Shown here: piece by piece, positions 1 to 12,982 of the stretch
How positions within the stretch are numbered: position 1 is the first letter of the stretch
Layout: each line of letters begins with the position of its first letter
NCBI RefSeq assembly: GCF_964204645.1
Contig: NC_134035.1
Location: 4,156,501 to 4,220,500, forward strand
DNA: 64,000 bases
Origin: Tubulanus polymorphus
Taxonomy: Eukaryota; Nemertea; Palaeonemertea; Tubulaniformes; Tubulanidae
Direction of reading: 5' to 3'
Notes under the pieces: generated by a model
The model's database searches: none
What the model was told of the DNA's origin: nothing
The model's input: the letters and a program-made list of their open reading frames with translations, nothing else
Program-made: the position numbers and the translations under genes

Positions 1-1236
1 CGGAGCTTTATTGCATGCATGCATGCTGCCTCTGTTTTATGGATTCGGTTACCCTTATATTTATGCGCTATATCGGTGATATTAATATTTTTAAAGTTGG
101 TCTTTAAATGTATCTATTTACCCCAATATTATTCAAGCCAGTTAAATCCTTTTGTATTCAGTGTTTTAAATTACTTCAAATGTTATCATTGTAAACCGCT
201 TTGAAACGCACGTGTAAGGCGGTATGGAAATAAACATTATTATCATTATTATATCATTATTACTGATAACTGTTAATATTACTATTATCATCATTATCTT
301 TATTTTTATTATGAGAGACTAAACGCTGTATGATTTGCCTGCAATTAAATTCACAGGAGACTAATGTGTCGATACATTTAGGCGAACTCGGTGCGAAGAC
401 TGATCCGCCCTAATAAATTCGCCGTATCAAAATATGTCTAAGAGAAAAAATGAAAATAAATGTAAAATCCCACATTGTTGAAAGACTAAAAAGTTTATTC
501 GAAATACTAGAAGTATTTCGGGTGGCTACTACTGATCTTACTGATTCAATATGTCTTAGAAATATCGCTACCGCTGTTTACAGCTGTGTCTTAAAAAGGA
601 GCAAAAAGTTGAAGCCCATAGTCTTTGGTTTTACAGCAATCGGATGTATTCAAACAAGTCTAAACTCATGTCTTTCAAAACATTATTGGCGTCGGCGGCG
701 ACGGCTTATTGACCATATTCCAACTGTATCAAACTTTGAAATCAAATTTCCTAAATCGAAACGAAACGTTACGTCGTCGGTGGCTTTCTCGTGTCATTTC
801 CACAATACGGCAATCACAGGTCGGTCCTATATACTGACGATGATGCCGCGCCAGATTTGCTGCGAATTTATCGAGAATTTACGAGGTTTCGTTTTGAGGA
901 AACCGCCGGCTTCAGGTACACTGATGCCGCGGTGTTAGCGGTATAATAGAGCACGACTCGACGCCGACGCCGCTCGCGCGTCCATATGCTACGTTCTTTT
1001 GCGGTGGGTGGACACGCCGTAACGGCAGTCGTAGTAACGGTGATCGGTTGCTGTGGTCTGTTGTTACAGACACGAAATACGGCCGTTCGTCGTTCGGCTG
1101 AAACATTCACTCGACATTAAACGTATCATGCATTGATTCGGCGCATGTAATTTCTGTTTTATGGATTGAATAACACGTCACCGACAGGCGTAAAATAATT
1201 GCGAGTTGGCCGAGATATCTAGATATCTACAAGCGG
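1..1236. other. Spacer with AT-rich simple sequence; no gene supported
   Basis: Positions about 230-310 are an irregular ATT/ATC-rich microsatellite. The 162-codon open frame at 450-938 has no recognisable domain, no clear splice sites and a composition like the surrounding spacer, so it is not called a gene. The stretch at 900-1100 is CpG-rich. Nothing else is recognised here. Confidence 0.5.
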
Positions 1237-1640
1237 GACCGACCGACCGACCGACCGACCGACCGACCGACCGACCGACCGACCGACCGACCGACCGACC
1301 GACCGACCGACCGACCGACCGACCGACCGACCGACCGACCGACCGACCGACCGACCGACCGACCGACCGACCGACCGACCGACCGACCGACCGACCGACC
1401 GACCGACCGACCGACCGACCGACCGACCGACCGACCGACCGACCGACCGACCGACCGACCGACCGACCGACCGACCGACCGACCGACCGACCGACCGACC
1501 GACCGACCGACCGACCGACCGACCGACCGACCGACCGACCGACCGACCGACCGACCGACCGACCGACCGACCGACCGACCGACCGACCGACCGACCGACC
1601 GACCGACCGACCGACCGACCGACCGACCGACCGACCGACC
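1237..1640. repeat. (GACC)101 tetranucleotide microsatellite
   Basis: The sequence shows 404 bp of GACC with no interruption visible, which is exactly 101 units. Because the period is 4, every forward frame reads a repeating tetrapeptide (for example P-T-D-R), so the long open frame through it is a by-product of the repeat. Such purity over 400 bp points to recent expansion or an assembly-resolved long-read array. Confidence 0.97.
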
Positions 1641-1768
1641 TGCGGCTGCGGCGGCTGCGGCGGCTACTGCTGCTGCTGCGGCGGCTACTGCTGCTGCTGC
1701 TGCGGCTACTGCTGCTGCTACCCCGCTGCTACTACAGCCCCCACCACCGCCGCCGCTGCTGCTGGTTT
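1641..1768. repeat. Degenerate (CTG/CGG) triplet repeat
   Basis: Directly abutting the GACC array is about 128 bp of mixed CGG, CTG, CTA and CCG triplets. It reads Gly/Cys/Tyr-rich or Ala/Thr-rich peptides depending on frame. No splice sites or conserved domain mark it as coding. Confidence 0.85.
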
Positions 1769-3242
<1,474 letters not shown>

Positions 3243-3601
3243 GTCGTCACATCACGCGCACCGGTGTGACGTGTGACGGGTTCTATTATATTCAACTCAT
3301 GAAAGGATCACACTCACATCACGTCTGGAATTCTAATCCCGAATAGAATTATTCAACGCTCAGTTTTCATAAGCGCGATTACATTTGCGCTGAAACTAAA
3401 GTTGTATCTAACGGTCGATTTGATGGATTGGAGAAATCGGATAGAAGTAGCCCGTACACACTCTGACGTGGAACCCACTATATATACAATTCAAATAGAT
3501 TCCAAAACAAAACTAAAATCTGAACATTCGAATTATTTGAAAACTTTCAAATGAAATTATACAAGGATATCAACAACTTATCAACTACTTTACAACATCG
3601 C

Positions 3602-3720
3602 CTAAATAGGTCTAGGGGGTCCGATTGAACCAGGTAAGCCTTGAGGGCCTGGGGCGCCGGGCAGACCGTTGACCTTCATCTCACTTGTGTCCCGAGACAC
3701 CAGCCTCACCGGGGGTATTA
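3602..3720 (-). CDS. Candidate terminal exon of a collagen-like protein (orphan exon)
   Basis: On the minus strand a pyrimidine-rich acceptor ending TTCTTTAG (3721-3728) precedes an open 119-nt exon that ends with TAG at 3604-3602. After about 22 non-collagenous residues the frame reads G-L-P, G-A-P, G-P-Q, G-L-P, G-S-I, G-P-P and then R-P-I and stop, which is six consecutive Gly-X-Y triplets. Two nucleotides precede the first full codon, so the upstream exon should end in phase 1. No matching upstream exon was found, and the DNA to its right is used by a plus-strand gene. It may be the last exon of a gene overlapping on the opposite strand, a relic of a collagen gene, or chance. The Gly-X-Y run is seen; function is not inferred further. 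Confidence 0.4.
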
Positions 3721-3973
3721 CTAAAGAATTAGAAATAGAAGAAACGACGTCTCGGACCTTTTTCTAGGTTTGAAATTAGAGTTTAGAAATTAGATTGTTG
3801 TAGAAATTAGAATTTACAAATTCGAATTTCGACATAACTTTACAATTGATGCTAATCTATCATCGTCGTCAAGTTTGAAATCTACTTTTCAGGTATCCAA
3901 GATGTAACGATTTTTACACATATTCTTCAATATTGTCGATATTCTATTTCGGATTTCATATTCGAAAGGAAAA

Positions 3974-6900
3974 ATGTTCGGCATCAGTTCGCAGCAACTG
4001 TCGATGAACGCGTTGTTCAATTTGCTATGGCTGTGTCTCGTAGAAGCCGGTAAGTATACGCAGGATGCGCATATATATTTTATGCAACCTTCCAGCCGCT
4101 GAGCGTTCACCGGCGTGAAGAGACGCGCGCAAAGAGCTCTCGACCGAGAAATTAGGGTACAAGGACAGCGACTCGAATCTACGATTGGAGACCTACTCGG
4201 ATAAGAATGAGTTTTTGGAGGGAAGTCTGAGGCAACGCGTCATAAAGCGCAATTTAGATATAACGCGAAAATGAAAAAGCCAAAACTCGATCATAAATTA
4301 TTTCCAGCGGGAAAAGACACTCGTAGAAATGCGCTCGACTTCCATCTGTAGTTTTACGCTGTTGCAATATCCGATATCGGCATTTAGTACAATTGGCGAA
4401 TGAGAGCGCAAATCTGTTTAAATGATGCTCGGTTGGGCTTCAAACCGCTCAGTTGTACCGGGAACAGATACTGTTTTCCGGCAGTTTATTCCACTCGAGC
4501 GTCGGTTTGACAAAAAACGAGTTTTTTTTATGTCGTTCACTGTTCGCTCGAGGAACAACGAAACTTCCAGTAACAATTGGCGATGTTCGTCGATGAGTAG
4601 TCTCTATAACCTACGAGCAATCATCTCAATATTGAGATGATTGCTCGTAGCGCGTTTGCAGACTACCTCGTCTGTCTCGGAGTACCGCGGTACTGATGAC
4701 GGTATATTGCCGGTGCCAACCCTCCGATACCCAAATCGAAATACACTTTTTCCTTTTCGCTAAAAACAATACATACACATTGTTCGAAATGTCACCTGCG
4801 TCGAAGAACTGTGTAAAATCTATAGTTCGTCAATGTTATAAGAAATAATTGTTGTTTTGCTTTTCAATTTCTCATACAGTAACGAATAAATGCCTGAAGG
4901 ACGCGCAGTTTCAAGATCGCGACTGGAATATTTATTGGTGTTACGAACCGACCGTGGAATGTTGCCACAAAGATAATACGGCAACCTGTTGCGAACGCAA
5001 GTCCACTACAGATATGTAAGTTCGGTATATCTCATGACAAAAAATGTGATCGAAGACGACAGCCTTTATCGAGGCATTTTAGCCTATATTGGTGATCACC
5101 GTTGATCAAACGCTATATCCGTGTTGTGACGATACTATAACGAAAATCCCACAATAATGACGACAAAAAATAAAGTCTGAAAATGTTTCCTTGAGCTGGT
5201 AGTTTATTCGACGTTACAACTATATACTAGATAGTCATCCTCAGGAATGAATGACAATGACTCATCATATTGTGGGATTCTAGTTATTTTATTATGTCGG
5301 TGATAGCTGGAATTCCGTAGTAGCCTCAAACATGAATGGTTCCAATATATAATGTTAGATAATAGTAAAAACGCAATTATCAAAACTATCGACTCGAGAG
5401 TCGATATCGATGAAACGTGAACTGGGGCGGCTCCAGAAATGAGCGGAGGGGCTCAAGCGCAGCGAAACCCCATATCCTTCTTGGAACCGCCCCTGGTGAA
5501 ATATGTAAATAACATTATTCAATCATGCTGAAAATTTTAACGGCTGCGTTTCTACTATCGATTCACTGTCCGGATACCTTTCCGAAACCGTATTTGCAAT
5601 AAAATGTTGTTTTTTGTTTTTTTTCAGGAACACTAATCTGATATTGTGGGGATCGATTTTCGGCATCGTCGGCTTGGTCGTGTTGATTTACGCTTGTTAC
5701 AAATTTGAAAATAACTGTTGCGGTGGCGACGAGCCGTGGCAGGATCGTATGAAAAACTCGGTCTGTTGGTGAGTGTGCAGCGCTATCCGGGACATAAGCA
5801 GCCGTTCGAAAATGTGTGACCTCGTCTCCCGTATAGTCATCGCAAACTAAAGACCAGCCTAAGACCATTTTAGTTCTATTGCCAATCTAACAAGACCACT
5901 ATCTAAGACTGTTCTAAATTTCTGGGGCCGGTTGCATAGTCATGGCTTAGACTTAAGACCAGTCTAAGACCAACTAAGCTCTATAGCCAATACAACAACT
6001 TAAGACCAGTCTTAAGATTTAAGACCGCTTTTGGACTTAAGTCACGACTGTGCAACTGGCCCCTGGACTAAAGTTTCGACTATGGAACCGGCCCAGCCCA
6101 ACAGCTACGTGTATTAAGATCGGCTCGGTGAATAGTCAAATTTAAGTGATCGTTTCAAAAATCAAATTTGACTTAGACTTTGACTTTTGAAAGATTTTTG
6201 CGAACAGCATGTATATATAGGAAAGGACCCCGATAACCAGAGCCGCAGCCAACCTTTCCTGATTTTTGGTATTTTGTTACTATTTGTCCTGAGAAATACC
6301 GATATCATTTGTTTGTCGTGTATGAGAAATGTGAACGTTGTTACAGAGGGTATCATACCATTGATTACAGATTGATTTAAAAATTTCTTGAACAAACTGA
6401 ACCATTCATTCATTGATAGCACTTTAAGAGGTTGGCGGCCCTGGAAATGGGTTGACGCACTAGTATCGTTGAGTTGACAGTCTTAATGTAAAATCGTAAT
6501 TCGTCTAATATCTACTCAAACGCCAAGTGCACTAGAGTCAACCATAATTCAGTGAATATTCGCTGAATAAGAATGTTTGATTTTGATTTATTCACCTATT
6601 TCATGCTCAGAACTCTCACTTTTCGAAAAACCCGCAGTTGATAATCAAAACATGGTTTAGATAAACGCTGAAACTGGCAAACAATATCACCAACTGTGGG
6701 TTTTTATATCGCCCCCCCCCCCCCAACAACGCGTTGTGGGGAGGGGGACGTAAATTTCATCGCCTAGCTGTCTGTCCGTCCGTCAGTCCGCAGTGGCTTC
6801 CTTGCCCTCGCACCCCACCTTAACCCTTTGGCAGATTTTCCTGAAATTCAACGACCACGTTGTACTAGACGACATCAGTAACTGAATAGATTTTGGGTCC

Positions 6901-7664
6901 TGTAGGTCCACGGTCAAGCTCACAGGAAGCAGTTTTGTGATTCTCGTTTACGCGCTTTTCGTGAAATTTAGTGGATGGATCATACTAGAGACTGCCTGTA
7001 ACTGATTAGATTACGGGTCCTGTAGATCGAAGGTCAAGGTCACCGGAAGCTGTTTCGTATATTTCATTTCCGGGCTCCAACGGTTTAAGGTAACAATTTT
7101 TTAGGTGAAATTTGATGCATGGGTTATTCTAGACACTGTGGGTAACTGATAAGATTTCGGGTCCTGTAGGTCAAAGGTCGAGGGCACCACAAGCTGTTTT
7201 CTATTTTCCATTTCCTGCCTTCACAAACCATGCGCGGGCATCAGTCGTCTTCGGCGACATTCTAGTTACTAATCAAATTCTAGAATATCCTTTTTCCTGC
7301 GTTTAAGCGAGGTTCATATATGTTTTCCTGTAACATTTTCAGCGTATGTATCAGGCGTTTCAAGCATAAAACCTTCGAAAAACTTTCACGAAACGGACGC
7401 TGCGTGACCCCGGAGGCCGGAGCCAAACGACTCGCCGAAGAGGATATCGAAAACAACGGCGACCGCCACAATACGGTAAAATTGAGCAACATCCATAACG
7501 ACCCGTCGATACCGCCGGATATATCGGAGGCGCCCACATTTCCGGTGCCGCCGACGACGACGAAAAAGTTTATAAACACGGACACTTTAGAATTAGTCAA
7601 CGTGCAACGTAACAACGCTTTACCGCCGCTCAACCATCAACCATTACAGATAACAACGACATAG
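3974..7664 (+). CDS. Six-cysteine single-pass membrane protein, Shisa/WBP1/VOPP1-like (four exons)
   Basis: Coding exons are 3974-4049, 4880-5015, 5628-5768 and 7343-7664; all introns have GT/AG ends and the phases (1, 2, 2) agree, giving 224 residues. Exon 1 is a typical signal peptide (hydrophobic ALFNLLWLCLVEA, cleavage near residue 25). The short ectodomain (about 26-74) has exactly six cysteines: C30, C46, the pair C53-C54 and the pair C62-C63. A single hydrophobic helix follows at about 75-95 (LILWGSIFGIVGLVVLIYAC). The cytoplasmic part has juxtamembrane cysteines, a basic patch and a Pro-rich tail. This layout is that of the six-cysteine adaptor superfamily (Shisa, WBP1/VOPP1, CYYR1), which act as membrane-trafficking or ubiquitin-ligase adaptors. 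A canonical PPxY motif is not seen, so the exact subfamily is uncertain. No poly(A) signal was identified. Confidence 0.75.
4611..4650. repeat. Perfect 40-bp palindrome
   Basis: CTACGAGCAATCATCTCAAT at 4611-4630 is followed directly by its exact reverse complement at 4631-4650, with no spacer (centre AATATT). It lies in intron 1 of the six-cysteine membrane protein gene. Confidence 0.97.
5143..5281 (-). mobile_element. MITE, 'AATCCCACAATAAT' family (copy 1)
   Basis: Ends GAAAATCCCACAATAATGAC (5143) and ATATTGTGGGATTCT (to 5281) are inverted. Read on the minus strand the interior contains CCTGAGGATGACTAT and GAATAAACTACCAGCTC, which are shared with the copy at 49215-49374. It is a non-autonomous element with no coding capacity, in intron 2 of the membrane-protein gene. 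Confidence 0.7.
5422..5496. mobile_element. Short hAT-like inverted-repeat element
   Basis: A 75-bp segment with inverted ends, CTGGGGCGGCTCCAG on the left and TTGGAACCGCCCCTGG on the right. The CAGGGGCGG-type terminus resembles those of hAT-derived MITEs; a related longer element is at 43133-43348. No clear target-site duplication was seen. Confidence 0.5.
5934..6063. mobile_element. MITE, 'GGGGCCGGTTGCATAGTC' family (copy 1)
   Basis: A 130-bp element with inverted termini GGGGCCGGTTGCATAGTCAT and, at the right, CGACTGTGCAACTGGCCCC. The interior is built from repeats of 'TTAAGACCAGTCTAAGACCA'. A degenerate partial copy precedes it at about 5845-5920. It lies in intron 3 of the membrane-protein gene. 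Relatives are at 31129-31383, 33046-33145 and 57455-57810. Confidence 0.75.
6705..7265 (+). repeat. Dispersed element with three ~130-bp tandem units
   Basis: After a C-homopolymer (about 6713-6724) and a GTCTGTCCGTCCGTCAGTCC block at about 6771, a unit recurs three times (about 6830, 6955 and 7100). Each copy carries 'GAAATT', 'ACTAGAGAC' or similar, 'GTAACTGATTAGATT', 'GGGTCCTGTAGGTC' and 'AAGGTCAAGGTCACC'. The block ends with TCGTCTTCGGCGACATTCTAGT near 7265, just upstream of exon 4 of the membrane-protein gene. It looks like a tandem-repeat-bearing mobile element of the kind common in marine invertebrates; no coding region is seen. Confidence 0.6.
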
Positions 7665-10550
7665 AACTACGCACCCGCCGCCGCCCGCCGTCCACAAATA
7701 ACATTCAGATAGGTCCAGCTACCACCACAGGGACGGATCCCGAAATTTGACCAAAGGGGGGGTCAAGTGCAGTGTTTTACTAAGATATATTTTTTCTCTA
7801 TTTCAATGATAAATGCATTCATGAACATTCGTGCATTTTACCTCAGTAACCAAAACCAATCGATATGGATTTGAATTGTGGTTAGTTTCATCATTAATAT
7901 GATTGATAACACTATCAGAAAATTTTCGAACATGGAGCAGGGGGTAGAATTTCCGTACCCACTATCAACCATCAACACACTTTTACCCCTCATCCTAGTA
8001 GATTTCAACTAGTAGTTAGTAGTTTTAGATTCCCATAGATCCCACACTATACAGGACCGTCGCACAATGTCACTGAACTAAAAACTTTACATCGAAAATA
8101 GAACTAATTCTATTTCTAATAAGGGCCTAAGTTTGTAATAAGTTTTCAGTTCAATAACAATTAGTAGGATTTTGTGTTTTATTACTATGCATCTCGGGTA
8201 AACAATTTCAAGTGATTCGTACGTGAAAATGTGATCGTACTTGAAGTAGGAAAGCCCGTCGCCTTATTAAGTAGAATATCTTTTAGAGAGCATTGGCGTA
8301 ATTTATAGTTCGTTCGGGTTCATCCCAACTGCTTTTCGTTTATTTCTATTTTTACAGATAAGTCGTTACTAATGTGTAGTAGCACAAAAAAGCACCAGTA
8401 GCGCGTTAGTTCTTTACCAGACGCGATCAATTCACTTTTTGCACTTTGCTTACCAGTTGTTAGAAAAACAATAAACCAAGAACTCTTCTCTCGGCGAAAG
8501 CGTGTTTTTATATTACTAACCACCCGAAATGTTGCCTCGCGCTTACTTAACGATGTAGGCCTACACCGGGCCGTGGACTACTCTATCTATGCGAAAATAC
8601 TGGCGGATTGTGTGCGAAATAAACTCAACGCGATGGTTGAATAATCATCGTCGAAACAAACTGCTGATATATAAAACAAGCTACATAATCTATGATAGTC
8701 AGACTGCGTGAAATAAAAACTGTGAAAAAAATGAATACTGTATGTTATATAGTATTGTATATCTGTTAGCTAATATAGGAAATGCCGCCAATGATGTTAG
8801 CCGTAAAACTGTCGATACGAAAAACATTTCGACATCTGAATTCGTCCAGATATTCGACCGGCTGTCCCCGGGGTAATATAATAAAGTATACATTATCCGT
8901 CGGCGGAATAAGGATTTACAATTTGACATTTATGAATAATGTATAGTTATGTTCGACATGTGACAGGATGTTGTGCTAAGTGCAAGTGAAAGTCGCTGTA
9001 AACACGAAGGCGGGAACAATGCGAATCTGTTTACACGTGTAGATAACCACTGAGCTAAGTGGATGTGGTCTATTGGTTAGCTCTTTCTCGATACGAGATC
9101 CGGGTTCGATTCCCGGTCAGCCGTCGCCTTCGTTACGTCACTACTCCCTTACGAAATTAATAAGAAAACTAAATGAATAAAAAGAATTTATTTATTGATT
9201 ATCAAAATGAGATGGGTAGTGTGTAATTAGGCCTTTTTACTTGGAGTACGGATCTGCCTCCCAGAATTCTGCAAATCATCAAATTAAAGAAATAATTTCT
9301 AGCCCTCCTTTGAATTTTCATTTTTCAATAAAAAATTTTTTGTTGTTGTCATGTCCATCTTATTATCTTCAAAAGTTTTTTTTCCATTTCTCCCATCATT
9401 TGAATCAAATTCATCACAATTTTCACTCCTTTTTTCTTGAAAAAGATCCGTACTCAGTTATCAGAAAAAGGCCTTATGAATGCACACCTCACTGCCTGTA
9501 ACCATTACTCTTCAATAAGGTAAGATTTTCACCCGCTGCCGGAGAAAGTCTACTACTCCACAAACCACTGACACACAACATGCTCGGAAAAATGGCATAA
9601 TCAGAATTATCGTTGGTCATCAGTAAGTGATCACATCATCAGTTCACTGGCCACCGCACCCTAGAGACTTTCTTTTACTACAATTATTACGTTAAGAACA
9701 GTCATGTGAATACTATGGGAAATGTTGATTAAAGAAATATAACAAACTACATTTTCATAGCAACTAACATTAAATATTTTATTTCATGCAATTGTTTTTA
9801 CATTATATATCCATACAATGGGATAAATACGTACATGTAAGTTTGTGCTTTTACATTGTACGATAATGTAAGAACAAGCCGATGTTCGGACGGTGATAGT
9901 CGCCTCACGCGGTTTCACTTCCATTCAGGTTTGCATTTCGATGTAAGCTACACCGCCGTATTTGGCATCGAAACCTAATCAAAGACAACCTTCATTCTTA
10001 TTGGTTAGCGGCTTCCGCGGCGCGAAAGCTCTCGCCAATCGGCGCGCGCGTGTGCCTCTATACTCCGCTAGGTGACCGGTCTCGACGCCGTGCCCATTCG
10101 TTCTACCAGGCGCGCTATACACACACAGAACGAAGTCGTCATTCGATGGAATGTTTGCGGACTGGTAGATGACCGCGTACGGATCGTGCACGGTAAGATA
10201 GCGCCGTTGAGGAGAATACGTTTGTTTGCTATTGATCTCCGGAGAGCTGTAATACATACATAGCTTCACATTATGCGCTGTTGGTAGCAGGCGCATTCGA
10301 CTACTCTACAGTGAAACCGAAACCTTATCTATCCGGGACAGAGCGCTAACGCGTCATGATATAGCCGATATGTATTGCGTTAGTGAAAGGAGATGGGAGT
10401 AGGCCTCGTGTTTGGATCGATTCAAAAAACGCGATGGAACTCGACGCAGTTGATCTAGCCTGCGTCTGATAGTTACTGATTTAGTCTAGTTCTAGCTACT
10501 GGTGAGAACCCCGTTAAATATTCTAGTCCCGGCGTAATAACTATTTTCCG
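7665..10550. other. Spacer between membrane-protein and archaemetzincin genes
   Basis: The first part should include the 3' UTR of the six-cysteine protein gene. A TIR-like end (ACAGGGACGGATCC) lies near 7729 with no identified partner. Short open frames on both strands (for example 9241-9501, 9979-10296) have no recognisable domain. The stretch 9900-10450 is CpG-richer and probably includes the archaemetzincin promoter, although no clear TATA box was identified. Confidence 0.45.
9061..9127 (+). repeat. tRNA-derived sequence (SINE head or tRNA pseudogene)
   Basis: A perfect T-arm, CCGGG-TTCGATT-CCCGG (9100-9116), contains a consensus B box, and TGGTCTATTGGTTAG (9065-9079) approximates an A box. 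The anticodon arm is aberrant (TCTCG-ATA-CGAGA, a 3-base loop), and the two acceptor strands do not pair. It is therefore not a functional tRNA. A pol III-type SINE head or a decayed tRNA copy is likely. Confidence 0.6.
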
Positions 10551-12200
10551 ATGGCGTTTCTATTCGTGCCCATCGCGCCGTCGACTCACAGCGACGACGA
10601 CGACGACCGTCTGTTTCGTGCGGCCGAACGACGGCACTTCGCTTTATTCGGGAACATGAAAAAACTTCCCCCGACTGCGAGAAATTTTCTCATCAAGATG
10701 ATAGAACGCCAGCGCGATGATGATGAAAACAGTGACCACGCTTCGGTCGAGAATGTCACCAGCGCAGAGGATGCGGCGGTAGCGGACGCACCGGAGACAC
10801 CCGCCGCCGCCTCAGCTACACTTCAGACCTATTCGTCTTGGAAAGTGTTGTTAGATATGAATTTCTGTCGGAGACGATTGTCTAAACGTCGTATATCGAT
10901 AACGCTTATGAGTCGATTGACTAAGTCTGATAACGATATCGCGGATGAAATCGACGGCCAGTTCCGTATAGTTTTCACCGACGAATTGATCGGAGTTGTT
11001 CGCGGATTTCTGAGCGCGTATTTCGAAGGATCGGCGACCGAAATAATCGCCAGTTTGGATAACGTCGAGTCGTGGGCCGGAGTCCGCCCGCGGGTATCGG
11101 CCGCCACCGGTCGCCGGCAGTTACTAGCCGGCGGTATCCTGCGCAAACTGAGGCGATTTCGACCGAAGAAAAGCTCGTGTTTGGTCGGCTTGATCGACGT
11201 CGATTTGTACCCGGACGACGAGAGCGAGTCGGTGGCTGGCGAGTCGTCGTTCGAGAAGGCGTGCGCGGTGGTCAGCGTGACGTCGATCGAAAGAAGCGTT
11301 CGCCGACAGGAAGTCGAATCGGGTGACCGGGCGGAGATGATCGGGAACGCCGTTTTTATTCTGTTGAGGGTAAGCCTATGAGAGACGACCGGCTCGAGAA
11401 AATTCAAATTTCTATCTGTAATTATAAATTCTTTGCGTGGAATCATTTGCTAGTTACACGTTAGTAAAATACATGTAGCCGACAATGGCATATTTGAATA
11501 TGGAAGAAATGAAAACGAATACGCATGTATTCACCAGCTAAATAGCAAGTAGAAAATCTGATTTTCTGTAAGGTGGAAACACGAAGAAAATGAAATTTAA
11601 GCATGGTTATATATCTTATCGGGGCCGTACAGCATTTGAATTTCGGGGGAGCAGAGAAATCTGAAGAAGGGCAGTTCTATTGGATTATTACAATGATATT
11701 TGCAAAAAGGTACTTTTCCAGAATTTCGACGCTCCCGCTCGGTACGGCCCTGCTTATATTCCTCGACCTGCCCAGTCGGAAGAAAGCAACTTTATTTGAG
11801 GAGAAAACGCTTTCGTAGGTTGTAGTGTGAAAATCCATAGGCTGCGATAATACTCCAGCCAATACCGCCAACGTCGACTTCGTTGTTTATCTATTCATTT
11901 TTAAGGTATACATTTTTTCAGGTGTTGACCCACGAGATATGTCACTTGTACGGAATCGAACACTGCGTCAGTTTCCAATGCTCGATGAACGAATCGAACT
12001 CGATCAAACAAGCCGTCGCGCAGCCGTTTCTGCTGTGTCCCGTTTGTTTGAGGAAAATCTTGAAAATCTTCCGGTTCGACGTCGCCGGCCGCTATCGAAA
12101 ACTGCAAGATATCGTCGCCGATATAACGGGGCGATACCCGTCCAGATATTGGGAGTCGATACAGCGGAGTTTGACGAAGAATTTACAATTGCTTGAATGA
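10551..12200 (+). CDS. AMZ: Archaemetzincin (AMZ-type zinc metallopeptidase), two exons
   Basis: Exon 1 is 10551-11369 and exon 2 is 11922-12200, joined in phase 0 across a GTAAGC...TTTTTTCAG intron, giving 365 residues, close to vertebrate AMZ1/AMZ2. Exon 2 opens with the catalytic motif: H277-E278-I-C-H281-x-x-G284-x-x-H287-C288, C293, M295, then C312-P-V-C315. This is the archaelysin signature, with zinc ligands H277, H281 and H287, catalytic E278 and a structural four-cysteine zinc site. Exon 1 also has the family-like segment GLIDVDLYP (about 224-232). AMZ proteins are soluble aminopeptidase-like enzymes of poorly known substrate. An Asp run sits at residues 15-19. The last 17 codons (from 12151) are the left edge of the tandemly triplicated segment, and copies of this tail recur at 15716 and 19456. 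Confidence 0.9.
11620..11752. mobile_element. MITE in AMZ intron, 'CAGGGCCGTAC' type
   Basis: Ends CGGGGCCGTACAGCATTTGA and CTCGGTACGGCCCTGC are inverted and bracket about 133 bp inside the AMZ intron. The internal GCATTTGAATTTCGGGGG matches the element at 48830-48946 (GCATTTGAATTTAAGGGGG), so both belong to one family. No coding capacity. Confidence 0.55.
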
Positions 12201-12982
12201 ATTTGACGAGAATACATTTCACTTTTTTATTTTTTGTTTTTCAATGTATTTCTTCTCTTCATCGCAAAGGAGTTTTGACCCATTCTGAAGGTTTTTTAGT
12301 CCCTCATTTATATAAATAATTTGTGTTATGCTCATTTCAGAGCGTCCTTCTTACAAACCGTACACATTTGCTGGGAAATGAAACGGGAAGTTTGATTTTG
12401 ATATCGGGAATCGAAGTACAGATATAGTTGGATGGTCGGTCTAATTTAGGTATTTTTGTTTTGTCAAATTGAAGAACATACATGGAAGTTTTGGTACCGG
12501 TTGGTGTAAACAATCTACCAACCTGAACCGGTAAGAGACTTTTTCGGGTTTATTTCTGCTGGTTGTCAAATTTAATACATCCCAGATTTGGCATTAACGT
12601 TTAAGAAAGTATGCTGTCCATTTCGATACCTTAATACGTGTCTTCTGTTTATTGTGATGGACCAGGCTTAAAAAGCTTTCAGATTAATGCTTCGTAGCGA
12701 AATGCGACGCCTTAATGTGTAATGTATATAGGGACGCCGAATTCGCTAAGTGTTAGAGACGGGGTCCACTTGAAACACTTAATACTTCAGGTTCTTAACC
12801 GATAAATTCTTCAACAGTTACAGTTCCCCGAAGGAGGCTATAGAAATGGCGTTAACTCGAATCGACACACATACAAGTGTATCTTACTATACAATGGAAC
12901 CTCTATTCACCCAAAAGTTGAACTGGGGGAATTTCAACAACTCTTTTGTAGTGCGCAGTTTCTCGCTGCGAAGAATCTCGCG

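Noticed and set aside
450-938. 162-codon ORF near the left edge
   Set aside because: No recognisable domain or splice context and spacer-like composition; most likely chance.
9061-9127. Intact tRNA gene
   Set aside because: The T-arm is perfect, but the anticodon loop is 3 bases and the acceptor ends do not pair, so it is kept only as a tRNA-derived repeat.
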